Assembly (NCBI GenBank): GCA_044349205.1
Contig: JBIKRJ010000009.1
Coordinates: forward strand, 1 to 24,382
Source of the DNA: UBA9547 sp044349205
GTDB lineage: Bacteria; Bacteroidota; Bacteroidia; Cytophagales; UBA9547
DNA length: 24,382 nucleotides
Reading direction: 5' to 3'
The notes below the pieces were generated by a model. The model made no database searches, was not told the origin of the DNA, and saw only the letters and a list, made by a program, of their open reading frames with translations. This document shows positions 1 to 7,708 of this stretch, in pieces; the stretch's first letter is position 1, and each line of letters starts with the position of its first letter. The position numbers were made by a program, and so were the translations under genes.

Positions 1-96
1 ATGAAAGCGAGCATGAGTATGCGCAAAAAAATGAAATCAAAAAAAGTTATATAACCTTAAATACCAAACACAAATACACAAAAAATATTACATAAT

Positions 97-303
97 TTGA
101 ATCCAATTTTCCAAAATATACGCGTTGGCAAAAAATACCGATTGATCAATTATGGTGAGCGCAACCAGTTCCAGGTGCTTCAAAAAATTTCCGAAGATAA
201 TTTTTTAGTAAAAAACACATTGACATTGGAATCCTTTGAACTAGCCGATTTAGTGCGATATGGCAGAGGTAAAGATTTCGAAATAAGGGAAGTAGCAGGC
301 TAA
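97..303 (+). CDS. Small conserved hypothetical protein (68 aa)
   Basis: A 68-residue soluble protein with no signal peptide or membrane segment. It is rich in beta-prone and charged residues (for example VGKKYRLINYGERNQF and ADLVRYGRGKDFEIRE), which suggests a small beta-barrel fold of SH3 or Tudor type; that is inference. I recognise the sequence style as a small conserved Bacteroidota protein but know no function. No in-frame ATG exists, so the start is probably the TTG at 97, giving an MNPIFQN N-terminus. The upstream 96 bases are very AT-rich with no Shine-Dalgarno. The gene converges on the WG-repeat gene with only 5 bases between the stop codons. The reading frame is clean and the composition protein-like, so I think it is real; the exact start is uncertain. 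Confidence 0.65.
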   Translation: MNPIFQNIRVGKKYRLINYGERNQFQVLQKISEDNFLVKNTLTLESFELADLVRYGRGKDFEIREVAG

Positions 304-308
304 ATCCT

Positions 309-1847
309 TTATTTTCTGATGGCAAACAAGGCTGGGCCATCCAACCACACAATCTCTTTTTCTTTCAATGGGTGCACTAATTCCAATTTCCTGTCCAACA
401 CGCCTTCTTTTCCATATTGGGTGACAATAAAAAACCCAACCGAAGTTTCTTTGACTTTTTCAAACTTTGGAGTGTGAACCTCTTTGGCATTGGAATCTAA
501 AAAACCAAAGCGCTGCAATTTTGATTGGGTAAGCCAGTATTTGCTATGCGTGGGTTTTATATCATCATAAAGGGGCAAAAATTGTTCAATGCCTTGGTTG
601 TTAACCAAAGTACAAAATCCTTTACTGTTTACCATAGCCAAACCATTGTGAAAAAAACCGACCTTTTCGTAACGTGGTTGTACCAAAATTTTTTCATTTA
701 TATCTACAAATCCCCACTTTCCCTTAATTTTTACTGAACCATGCCCCTGTGAAAAATGCCCTACTTCTTCGTACCGAGTGGAAACGAGCAATCGACCGCA
801 AGTATCGACATAACCAGCGGTTTGGGAAGTACTTACCGATATAAAGCCATTTTTTTCCAGCCCTATGCGGCGAAGGTTCACACTAAAACCTGTGACCAAT
901 TCACCTTGCAAAGTAGAAATTGCCAATGTATCGCTTTTTCGCAATATCAAGCATTTGGGCAACTTGAAATGCTGCCACGCAGTATCGGCCTCCAAATCGG
1001 TACACTTATCTCTTGCAAATTGGTAAATGGAGAGCATGTTTCCAGATAACCTTACAAGAATGAGACTGTCGTTAAGACGAGCCACTACTTTACATTTTTC
1101 AGATTGCCACGTAGTGCTATTTGGCAAAAGTCTGTAAAGCGAGTCTTTATCAAAAGCATTGATAGAAAAATCGGGGCCTAACCACGCACCCGACAAGGAC
1201 TTTGAGTTATACTTTTCAAGCTGATTGTTCAACAAACTACCTTTCCCTTGCTTCCAACCCCAAAAAAAGGAACTGTTCAATTGACTGATGGAATCAAATG
1301 CAGTTGTAGAAAAAGACAATTCGCCCAATTTCAAGTATCCCACTTGGTCGCCTTTTCTGAAGTAAAAGCAATTGTTTGTAGCTGATCGCTGCAAAAAATC
1401 ATATTGAGGTTCCGCTACAGATTGATACAAAGAATCGAGTAAACCCCACTTTCCACTTTTCTTGTACAAAAAAAATAGACCGCTTTGCGCAATGGAATCA
1501 AATTCAGGAGCTAAGACAATCTCTCCTTCGGCATTCATCAATCCCCAGTTTTTATTATTCCTTATCAAATAGTGTCTTTCATTCGAACGAATATCTTGAT
1601 AAAATCCGCCCTTCATTTTTGGGAAAATGATTTGTTTTTCGCCATTTAAATACCGTACCACATTTTGGTCAAGCGTTGCAAAACTATCGGCTTGCAGTTG
1701 TGCCAAAATGGTAAAGTTGGTATCGGCCAAGAGCAAATCAGAACCATTATTTTGGTTTTGGGAATACGATTGGTGGATAGAAAAAAAGACTGAAAAAATA
1801 AAAATGGGAAGTGCCCTGAACAAATTACTTTGCCTCGGTTTTGACAT
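309..1847 (-). CDS. WG-repeat exported protein
   Basis: A 512-residue protein with an N-terminal signal peptide (hydrophobic run LPIFIFSVFFSIHQSYSQ, cleavage probably after about residue 29). Most of the rest is degenerate WG repeats: units such as NWGLMNAEGEIVLAPEFD, KWGLLDSLYQSVAEPQYD, KWGFVDINEKILVQPRYE and RFGFLDSNAKEVHTPKFE, with a divergent stretch between about residues 190 and 310. WG repeats are common in exported Bacteroidota proteins; their function is mostly unknown, with ligand binding or surface roles assumed. The start codon lies inside hemA: the two genes overlap by 23 bases in different frames, so this gene is probably co-transcribed with hemA and translationally coupled. A link to haem synthesis is not implied by the sequence. 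I give no gene name. Confidence 0.88.
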   Translation of the reverse strand: MSKPRQSNLFRALPIFIFSVFFSIHQSYSQNQNNGSDLLLADTNFTILAQLQADSFATLDQNVVRYLNGEKQIIFPKMKGGFYQDIRSNERHYLIRNNKNWGLMNAEGEIVLAPEFDSIAQSGLFFLYKKSGKWGLLDSLYQSVAEPQYDFLQRSATNNCFYFRKGDQVGYLKLGELSFSTTAFDSISQLNSSFFWGWKQGKGSLLNNQLEKYNSKSLSGAWLGPDFSINAFDKDSLYRLLPNSTTWQSEKCKVVARLNDSLILVRLSGNMLSIYQFARDKCTDLEADTAWQHFKLPKCLILRKSDTLAISTLQGELVTGFSVNLRRIGLEKNGFISVSTSQTAGYVDTCGRLLVSTRYEEVGHFSQGHGSVKIKGKWGFVDINEKILVQPRYEKVGFFHNGLAMVNSKGFCTLVNNQGIEQFLPLYDDIKPTHSKYWLTQSKLQRFGFLDSNAKEVHTPKFEKVKETSVGFFIVTQYGKEGVLDRKLELVHPLKEKEIVWLDGPALFAIRK

Positions 1848-3108
1848 CTTTTTCCAAATCGAAAAGGTCGTGCAAGATGTCTATGAGGCTATCGGCCTCA
1901 CCACGTTTGCAAGCAGCTTTTAATTGCAAAACGGGATATTTGATAATTTTTTGCATCATGTTTTTGGTCACCATATCCAACAATTCAGCTTCTTTGTCTG
2001 AAAGTTGTTTCAAGTGACGAGCCAATTCCTCTTGTCTAATTTGTTCGAGAGAATTTTTAAGTTTTTGGACGGTAGGCGAAAACGTCATTTCTTTTGCCCA
2101 ATCTTGGAATTCGACCATAGACTGCCCTATGATGCATTGCACTTTTGGAATGGCGCTGCGACGCATTTCCAAAGCTTCTGAAGTTTTACTTTGTATGTGG
2201 TCTACATTATATAAAATAGCGCCTGGTATTTCTTCCACTTCGGCTTCAATGCTGCGCGGAATTGACAAATCGACAAAATACTTGTGATTTTGGATTCCAA
2301 CTTCTTTTACCAAAGACTTGGTTACGAGTGCTTCCTCGCCCGAAACACTTCCAATAACCACATCGGCACTTTTTACAGCTTCTTTCAAGTTATCCAAACT
2401 AGCCGCCGCCACACCCAATTCTTCGGCAAGTTCTTGTGCTTTGGAAGCAGTACGGTTTAGGATAGTGAGGTTTTTAAAATTTTTATCTACTAAAGTTCGG
2501 CACACATCGGCGCCTATTTTTCCTGTACCCAAAACCAATATCTTGGGTTCAGCCAAATGTTCAGTCAAAGTTTCAACCAATTCAACCGCCGCATAGGAAA
2601 CGGAAGCAGCGCCATCGCGAAAAGAAGTTTCCTGCACTATGCGCTTGTTGGTAAAAAATATTGTATGCATTAATCGGTGCAAGAAAGGCCCTGCCATGTT
2701 GGCATCTGCTGCCAGCTGATACGCATGTTTTACTTGACTACTTATTTGGAGGTCGCCCAACACTTGAGATTCCAAACCTGCCGAAATGCCAAACAACCGA
2801 CTTACCGCCTGATTGTGGTCGTCGATACTAGCAAAATATTTCAAGTAAGAATCGAATTCAGCTATGCCCTTTTCCAACAAAAGAATTTTAGTCAAAGCCT
2901 CTGAAATATCGGCTTCTCCTTCGGGAATGTAGTACACCTCGGTTCGATTGCATGTAGAAAGCACCAAGGCCTCAGAAACCAAACTCATTTCTTTCAACTT
3001 GAACAAAAAGGCGCTCGTTTGTGCGTTGGATAACGCAAAACGCTCCCTCACTTCCGCAGGAGCATTTTTGTAAGAAGAAAAAATTGCTTTTAGATGTTCG
3101 AATTTCAT
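1825..3108 (-). CDS. hemA: Glutamyl-tRNA reductase
   Basis: Reduces glutamyl-tRNA(Glu) with NADPH to glutamate-1-semialdehyde, the first committed step of the C5 tetrapyrrole/haem pathway in the cytoplasm. The catalytic domain holds the nucleophile motif STCNRTEVYY (Cys at residue 53 of the chosen start). A Rossmann NADPH-binding domain with VLGTGKIGADVCRTLV follows, then a helical C-terminal dimerisation domain. Length is 427 residues, normal for the family. I chose the ATG at 3108 over an in-frame ATG at 3126 because the -7 promoter element at 3131-3138 puts the transcript start near 3125, and because MKFEHLKAIF fits the family N-terminus. The gene sits 123 bases downstream of leuS with its own promoter. 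Two palindromes resembling Fur/PerR boxes lie in that promoter, which suggests iron or peroxide control. Confidence 0.96.
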   Translation of the reverse strand: MKFEHLKAIFSSYKNAPAEVRERFALSNAQTSAFLFKLKEMSLVSEALVLSTCNRTEVYYIPEGEADISEALTKILLLEKGIAEFDSYLKYFASIDDHNQAVSRLFGISAGLESQVLGDLQISSQVKHAYQLAADANMAGPFLHRLMHTIFFTNKRIVQETSFRDGAASVSYAAVELVETLTEHLAEPKILVLGTGKIGADVCRTLVDKNFKNLTILNRTASKAQELAEELGVAAASLDNLKEAVKSADVVIGSVSGEEALVTKSLVKEVGIQNHKYFVDLSIPRSIEAEVEEIPGAILYNVDHIQSKTSEALEMRRSAIPKVQCIIGQSMVEFQDWAKEMTFSPTVQKLKNSLEQIRQEELARHLKQLSDKEAELLDMVTKNMMQKIIKYPVLQLKAACKRGEADSLIDILHDLFDLEKDVKTEAK

Positions 3109-3130
3109 GCCTGTGTATGAGGACACTTTG

Positions 3131-3162
3131 CAAAATTAACTATTAAGGGTGCCACTCGAAAA
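3131..3162 (-). promoter_or_regulatory. hemA promoter (Bacteroidota -33/-7 type)
   Basis: On the minus strand TAATTTTG (3138 to 3131) matches the Bacteroidota -7 consensus TAnnTTTG exactly. TTTTC at 3162-3158 stands 19 bases upstream, close to the usual TTTG/TTG -33 element. The predicted leader is about 15-20 bases before the ATG at 3108. The transcript start itself is inferred. Confidence 0.65.
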
Positions 3163-3170
3163 TGATTTTC
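3158..3170. promoter_or_regulatory. Candidate operator 1 upstream of hemA (Fur-like palindrome)
   Basis: GAAAATGATTTTC is a perfect 6-1-6 palindrome. With flanks it matches 10 of 14 defined positions of the Fur-type 7-1-7 consensus TGATAATNATTATCA. It overlaps the hemA -33 element, a position that would allow repression. As RNA it could also form a weak stem with a 3-base loop, and flanking CACT/AGTG could extend it, so part of a leuS terminator is the alternative. No U-tract follows. Confidence 0.4.
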
Positions 3171-3186
3171 CTCAGTGTCTACCAAT

Positions 3187-3201
3187 TTAGAATGATTATA
3201 A
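3187..3201. promoter_or_regulatory. Candidate operator 2 upstream of hemA (PerR-like box)
   Basis: TTAGAATGATTATAA matches the Bacillus-type PerR box TTATAATNATTATAA at 13 of 14 defined positions. The single break in symmetry is G at 3190. Its centre (3194) is 30 bases, about three helical turns, from the centre of operator 1 (3164). The DNA is AT-rich, so chance similarity is possible. Confidence 0.4.
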
Positions 3202-3231
3202 AGAAGGTGACTACCCTCTTGGAGAATATTG

Positions 3232-6180
3232 TTAAATAACCACATTCACAATTCTCTTTGGAACAACAATCACCTTTTTGGGAGGGTTGCCTTCTGTCCA
3301 TTTGATGACTTCTGCTGCAGCCAATACCTCCTTTTCAATTTCTATTGGCGAAGTATCCAAACTGAAGGTCATTTTGGTTCGCACTTTTCCATTGATGGAA
3401 ATGGGGTACTCAAAGGCATCTTCCGTCAAGTATTCTTGCTTCCAAACTGGGAAAGTCGCTTTGGTGATGCTTTCGACAGCACCTAAAATAGGAAAATTAG
3501 CACCGTTGGAGTTGGTTTGGGCAAGGTGCAACTGCGACCAGAGTTCTTCGGCTATGTGAGGGGCATAAGGCGAAAGTACAATCAACAAATCGGTCAAAAT
3601 ACCTCGTTTGTTGCATCCCAATTCCTGCAATTTGTTCACGCACACCATAAACGTTGAAACAGTGGTATTGAATGAAAAACGCTCAACATCTTCCTCGACT
3701 TTTTTGATGGTAGCGTGTAAGACTTTTAGCTCGTCTTTAGTAGGTTCGGCATCGCTCACCTTGAAATTGCCTGTTTTATCGTGAAACAAATTCCATAGCT
3801 TACGTAAAAAACGGAAACTACCATCGATACCTGAAGTATTCCAAGGCTTGAACTGCTCAAGTGGGCCCAAAAACATTTCGTACAAACGAAGCGTATCGGC
3901 GCCGTAACGTTCTACAATATCGTCGGGATTCACCACATTGAATTTTGATTTCGACATTTTTTCAACCTCGTAACCACACAAGTATTTCCCATCTTCCAAT
4001 ACAAACTCTGCTTTTGCCAAATCAGGGCGCCATTTTTTAAATGCATCAATATCAAGTACATCGTTTTCCACAATATTGACATCAACATGCAAAGGCTGAT
4101 AGTGGTTTAAAAGTGTTTCGGTTTTGAACTCCGTATTGTTTGACAATTTTTCTGAGGCATTTTCTGCATAGTTCAAATGGTACGATTCCCTCAACTCTTT
4201 GGAAACAAAATTGCCGCTAGGAATGTGCCTGTACACAAAATTCGATCTGCCTTGAATCATTCCCTGATTGATGAGCTTTTTGAACGGCTCGGGAGATGAA
4301 ACAAACCCCCTATCATACAAGAATAAGTTCCAAAAACGACTGTAAAGCAAATGCCCTGTGGCATGTTCGGAACCGCCAATGTACAAATCTACCTCGTTCC
4401 AATATTTTTCAACTTCTTGATTTACAAAAACTTGTTCGTTTTTGGAATCCATATATCGCAAAAAATACCAACTCGAACCTGCCCAACCAGGCATAGTGCT
4501 AAGTTCTAAAGGATAACCCTTGTAGCTGAAGTTTTTCGCCCTACCAAGTGGCGGTTCACCCTTCTCAGTTGGCTTGTATTCGTCTATTTTGGGCAATTCC
4601 AAAGGCAAATCCTGTTCATCTAATGTGTAGGGCATGCCCTCTTTATAATACACAGGGATGGGTTCGCCCCAATACCTTTGGCGGGCAAAAATCGCGTCGC
4701 GTTGTCGAAACATCACTTTTCCCTTGCCAATTCCTTTTTCTTCAATAAACTGAATTGCTTTTTGAATAGCATCGGGTACCGAGAGATCATTCAAAAAGCC
4801 AGAATTTATCATTTTACCGGCTTTTGCATCAAAATCTTCTTTCGAAATGTCGGTATGCGCGCCTTCCTGAACCGGAATGATGGGCAAATTGTATTGTGTA
4901 GCAAAACGGAAATCGCGTTCGTCGGAAGAAGGTACCGCCATGACCACGCCTGTTCCATACCCTGCCAATACATAGTCGGCTATCCAAATTGGTATTTTCT
5001 CTTCATTAAAAGGGTTAATAGCATAACTTCCAGTGAAAACACCTGAAGATATTTTCACGTTTTCTTGTCGTTCGCGTTCCGAACGATTTTTGGCGGCAGC
5101 CACAAAGTTTTCCACTGCAAATTTTTGTTCGGGAGTGGTTAAAATAGGAACAAGCTCACTTTCGGGCGCAATAGACAGATATGTAACGCCAAATGTTGTG
5201 TCGATACGGGTGGTGAAGACAGTTAGAGCCAGTTCTTTATTTACCCGTTCGTAGTTTGTGGTTTTTTCTGATGTTGGTATATCTAACTTGGGATTAGGAA
5301 GGACCTGAAAGGTAAGCTCCGCCCCAAACGATTTTCCAATCCAGTTGCACTGCATGTCTTTCATTGGCTCGGGCCAATCGAGGGTTTCGAGACCTTGAAG
5401 CAAACGGTCGGAATAGGCAGAAATACGCATCATCCATTGCTTCATTTTTTTTCTTTCTACCGGAAAGCCTCCTCTTTCAGATACTCCGTTTACCACTTCC
5501 TCGTTGGCCAAAACAGTACCGAGTCCTGGACACCAGTTTACCATCGTATCGGCCAAGTAAGTAAGGCGGTATTTCAGCAATATTTCCTGTTGTTGTTTTT
5601 CGGAAAAGCTATTCCACTCTTGCGCCGAAAAACGGGGCATATCTTCATCACAAACGGCATTTACTTGCACATTTCCATCTTTCTGAAATAACTTGACCAA
5701 TGTAGAAATCGGTTCGGCTTTGTTGCTTGTTTTGTTGTACCACGAATGAAAAATCTGAATGAAAATCCATTGTGTCCATTTGTAATAATCGGGTTTACTC
5801 GTCCAAACCTCACGATCCCAATCGAACGAAAATCCAAGTTTGCCCAACTGTTCTTTATAGCGGGCAATGTTGGTTGAAGTTGTAATGGCGGGGTGTTGTC
5901 CAGTTTGTACGGCATATTGTTCGGCAGGCAGGCCAAAAGAATCGAAGCCCATAGGGTGCAACACATTGTATCCTTTTAGTTTCTTGTAGCGAGCCACTAT
6001 GTCGGACGCAATGTAGCCCAAAGGATGCCCTACATGCAATCCAGCACCTGAAGGATAAGGAAACATATCCAACACATAGTACTTGGGTTTTGTAGAACTA
6101 TTCTCGGTTTTGTAAACCTTGTTTTCAGCCCAAAAACTTTGCCATTTTTTTTCTATCTCTTGGAAATTATAGTCAGCCAT
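3232..6180 (-). CDS. leuS: Leucyl-tRNA synthetase
   Basis: Charges tRNA(Leu) with leucine; cytoplasmic class Ia synthetase. The HIGH-type motif is HVGH inside PYPSGAGLHVGHPLGY near the N-terminus. The KMSKS loop is EKMSKSKFNVVNPDDI. The CP1 editing domain shows the threonine-rich segment TTRIDTTFGVTYLSIAPE and GTGVVMAVPSSDERDFRFA, which carries the conserved DERD that discriminates against norvaline. An anticodon-binding domain and a C-terminal domain (SINGKVRTKM) follow. Length is 982 residues, on the long side but typical of Bacteroidota. The start is set at the ATG at 6180: an in-frame extension to 6249 would run through the promoter and the divergent gene's upstream region, and MADYNFQEIEKKWQ is the normal family N-terminus. 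The gene is transcribed divergently from the 6303 gene. Confidence 0.97.
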   Translation of the reverse strand: MADYNFQEIEKKWQSFWAENKVYKTENSSTKPKYYVLDMFPYPSGAGLHVGHPLGYIASDIVARYKKLKGYNVLHPMGFDSFGLPAEQYAVQTGQHPAITTSTNIARYKEQLGKLGFSFDWDREVWTSKPDYYKWTQWIFIQIFHSWYNKTSNKAEPISTLVKLFQKDGNVQVNAVCDEDMPRFSAQEWNSFSEKQQQEILLKYRLTYLADTMVNWCPGLGTVLANEEVVNGVSERGGFPVERKKMKQWMMRISAYSDRLLQGLETLDWPEPMKDMQCNWIGKSFGAELTFQVLPNPKLDIPTSEKTTNYERVNKELALTVFTTRIDTTFGVTYLSIAPESELVPILTTPEQKFAVENFVAAAKNRSERERQENVKISSGVFTGSYAINPFNEEKIPIWIADYVLAGYGTGVVMAVPSSDERDFRFATQYNLPIIPVQEGAHTDISKEDFDAKAGKMINSGFLNDLSVPDAIQKAIQFIEEKGIGKGKVMFRQRDAIFARQRYWGEPIPVYYKEGMPYTLDEQDLPLELPKIDEYKPTEKGEPPLGRAKNFSYKGYPLELSTMPGWAGSSWYFLRYMDSKNEQVFVNQEVEKYWNEVDLYIGGSEHATGHLLYSRFWNLFLYDRGFVSSPEPFKKLINQGMIQGRSNFVYRHIPSGNFVSKELRESYHLNYAENASEKLSNNTEFKTETLLNHYQPLHVDVNIVENDVLDIDAFKKWRPDLAKAEFVLEDGKYLCGYEVEKMSKSKFNVVNPDDIVERYGADTLRLYEMFLGPLEQFKPWNTSGIDGSFRFLRKLWNLFHDKTGNFKVSDAEPTKDELKVLHATIKKVEEDVERFSFNTTVSTFMVCVNKLQELGCNKRGILTDLLIVLSPYAPHIAEELWSQLHLAQTNSNGANFPILGAVESITKATFPVWKQEYLTEDAFEYPISINGKVRTKMTFSLDTSPIEIEKEVLAAAEVIKWTEGNPPKKVIVVPKRIVNVVI

Positions 6181-6199
6181 AAACCTATTTTTCAGGCTG

Positions 6200-6229
6200 C
6201 AAAGATAGTTATTCGGTTTAGAGTGTAAA
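6200..6229 (-). promoter_or_regulatory. leuS promoter
   Basis: Minus-strand TATCTTTG (6207 to 6200) fits TAnnTTTG exactly, with TTTA (6229 to 6226) 18 bases upstream as a possible -33 element. The predicted leader is roughly 15 bases, ending at the ATG at 6180. This also decides the leuS start. Confidence 0.6.
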
Positions 6230-6231
6230 CC
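6215..6231. repeat. Inverted repeat over the leuS -33 region
   Basis: GGTTTA-N5-TAAACC is a perfect 6-base inverted repeat with a 5-base spacer, lying across the -33 region of leuS and about 40 bases upstream of the divergent promoter. It could be an operator. I recognise no regulator for it, and a 12-base match in AT-rich DNA may be chance. Confidence 0.35.
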
Positions 6232-6267
6232 ATTCGCATTTCTTGCCATTTAGGGTTGCTGCTTCAC

Positions 6268-6297
6268 TTGAAAGCTTTAGTACATTCCTTAACTTTG
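6268..6297 (+). promoter_or_regulatory. Promoter of the 'asparagine synthetase B'-like gene
   Basis: TTG at 6268-6270 and TAACTTTG at 6290-6297 match the Bacteroidota -33/-7 consensus with a 19-base spacer, the best-formed promoter in the window. The ATG at 6303 is only 5 bases past the -7 element, so the transcript would be leaderless or nearly so. Confidence 0.7.
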
Positions 6298-6302
6298 TGA
6301 AA

Positions 6303-7577
6303 ATGAATTGGAAAAAGAAACTAGCAATATTGGGCGCATTTATTATTGTTACGCTTGGTAGCAAGGCCACCCATATTTTGATTCCGATGGACAACCAACA
6401 ACAAAACCACTTGAAGGCTTACGGGGTAGCCTATTGGGTTTTGCAAAAAAACATAGAACTAGAATGGTTGCTCAATTTCCAAGGCGGCAGTTTTATGTGC
6501 GCTCACAGTCCTGAAATTCAAAATGAACTGCAAATACGGGGTGTCACCTTCGATTTGATACCCGACAGCAAAGCAGCCCAAATTAGAATGGACATTGCAA
6601 GTCCTGAGGTGAACATGGATGTGATGAAACTAGAAAAACCTCCCAAAGTGGCAGTCTATTCACCCAAAACAAAACTTCCTTGGGACGATGCCGTTACGCT
6701 GGCACTCACCTACGCCGAAATTCCTTACACGGTGGTATACGACGATGAAGTAATTTCGGGCGAATTGCCCAAATATGACTGGCTTCACTTGCATCACGAA
6801 GACTTTACAGGACAGTACGGCAAGTTTTATTCGATGTACAAAGACCATGCTTGGTACAGACAGCAACAAGCCGACTACGAAGCATCGGCCAAAAAAAATG
6901 GGTTCGGTAAAGTGTCGCGATTGAAGCTAGGAACCGTCCAAAAAATAAGAGAATTTGTGGCAGGTGGCGGTTTTTTGTTTGCCATGTGTTCGGCTACCGA
7001 TACGTACGACTTAGCTTTGGCTGCGGCCAATACTGATATATGTGAAAGTATGTTTGACGGCGATCCCGCCGACCCCGGTGCCCAAAACAAGCTGGATTTT
7101 TCCGAAACATTCGCTTTCAAAAATTTCAAGTTGGTAACCAATCCTTATGAATACGAATACGCCAATATCGACAGCCGACCCAACAACCAAGCCAAAAAAG
7201 TTGATGAAAAGAATGACTACTTTACTTTGTTTAATTTTTCAGCCAAATGGGATCCCATTCCCTGCATGCTCACACAATGCCACGAGTCGACCGTGAAAGG
7301 TTTTATGGGGCAAACAACCGCTTTCAACAAAAATTTGATAAAAAACGAAGTGACTATTATGGGGGAAAACAAAACCCAAAGCGAAGCCCGTTACATACAC
7401 GGAACTCTAGGAAAAGGTACTTGGACTTTTTACGGTGGCCATGACCCCGAAGACTATGAGCATTTTGTGACGGAAGACCCTACCGATTTGAATCTTTTCC
7501 CCAATTCGGCAGGTTACAGACTCATACTGAACAACATCTTGTTTCCAGCTGCAAAAAAGAAAAAACAGAAAACTTAA
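6303..7577 (+). CDS. Periplasmic protein of the Bacteroidota 'asparagine synthetase B' family (function unknown)
   Basis: A 424-residue protein starting MNWKKKLAILGAFIIVTLGS, a signal peptide or N-terminal anchor, followed by the conserved ATHILIPMDNQQQNHLKAYG. Homologues in this phylum usually carry the label 'asparagine synthetase B'. I see neither an N-terminal Cys glutaminase domain nor the ATP-pyrophosphatase motif SGGxDS of real AsnB, and the protein appears exported, so that label is probably wrong. The middle (KVAVYSPKTKLPWDDAVTLA, then WLHLHHEDFTGQYG, then VAGGGFLFAMCSATD) looks like a class I glutamine-amidotransferase/ThuA-like alpha/beta fold, with Cys229 at an elbow-like position; this is inference. 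It ends in a basic KKKKQK tail. An ATG at 6303 is chosen because it gives the signal peptide and follows the promoter; an in-frame extension to 6243 lies upstream of that promoter. Confidence 0.85.
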   Translation: MNWKKKLAILGAFIIVTLGSKATHILIPMDNQQQNHLKAYGVAYWVLQKNIELEWLLNFQGGSFMCAHSPEIQNELQIRGVTFDLIPDSKAAQIRMDIASPEVNMDVMKLEKPPKVAVYSPKTKLPWDDAVTLALTYAEIPYTVVYDDEVISGELPKYDWLHLHHEDFTGQYGKFYSMYKDHAWYRQQQADYEASAKKNGFGKVSRLKLGTVQKIREFVAGGGFLFAMCSATDTYDLALAAANTDICESMFDGDPADPGAQNKLDFSETFAFKNFKLVTNPYEYEYANIDSRPNNQAKKVDEKNDYFTLFNFSAKWDPIPCMLTQCHESTVKGFMGQTTAFNKNLIKNEVTIMGENKTQSEARYIHGTLGKGTWTFYGGHDPEDYEHFVTEDPTDLNLFPNSAGYRLILNNILFPAAKKKKQKT

Positions 7578-7695
7578 TATTTTGTTTCAAAAGTAACCTT
7601 GACTGTTTACTTTCGTAAGAAAAATTACTTCAATTTTGTTCTATTGCTATATTGCTTTTTGTCAAATTTTTAACTGTTTCAAGATTTAGGTTAAT

Positions 7696-7700
7696 GGAGG
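7696..7700 (+). promoter_or_regulatory. Shine-Dalgarno-like GGAGG before siaB
   Basis: GGAGG sits 8 bases before the ATG at 7709, a classical Shine-Dalgarno spacing that is rare in this phylum. It favours 7709 over the in-frame ATG at 7694 or the TTG at 7652. Confidence 0.45.
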
Positions 7701-7708
7701 TCGATTTC

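Noticed and set aside
1..95. Possible 3' end of a gene entering from the left edge (frame 1 is open to the TAA at 52-54, frame 3 to the TAA at 93-95)
   Set aside because: Both tails are short, AT-rich and lysine-rich, and neither shows a recognisable protein end, so I cannot support a gene.
3109..3126. N-terminal extension of HemA (MSSYTG)
   Set aside because: It would begin at or before the predicted transcript start; family proteins begin at MKFEHLKAI.
6181..6249. 23-residue N-terminal extension of LeuRS
   Set aside because: It runs through an exact -7 promoter element, and the extra residues do not resemble the family.
7652..7708. Longer SiaB from the TTG at 7652 or the ATG at 7694
   Set aside because: The family N-terminus begins at MDIHKKM, and GGAGG is well placed for the ATG at 7709.
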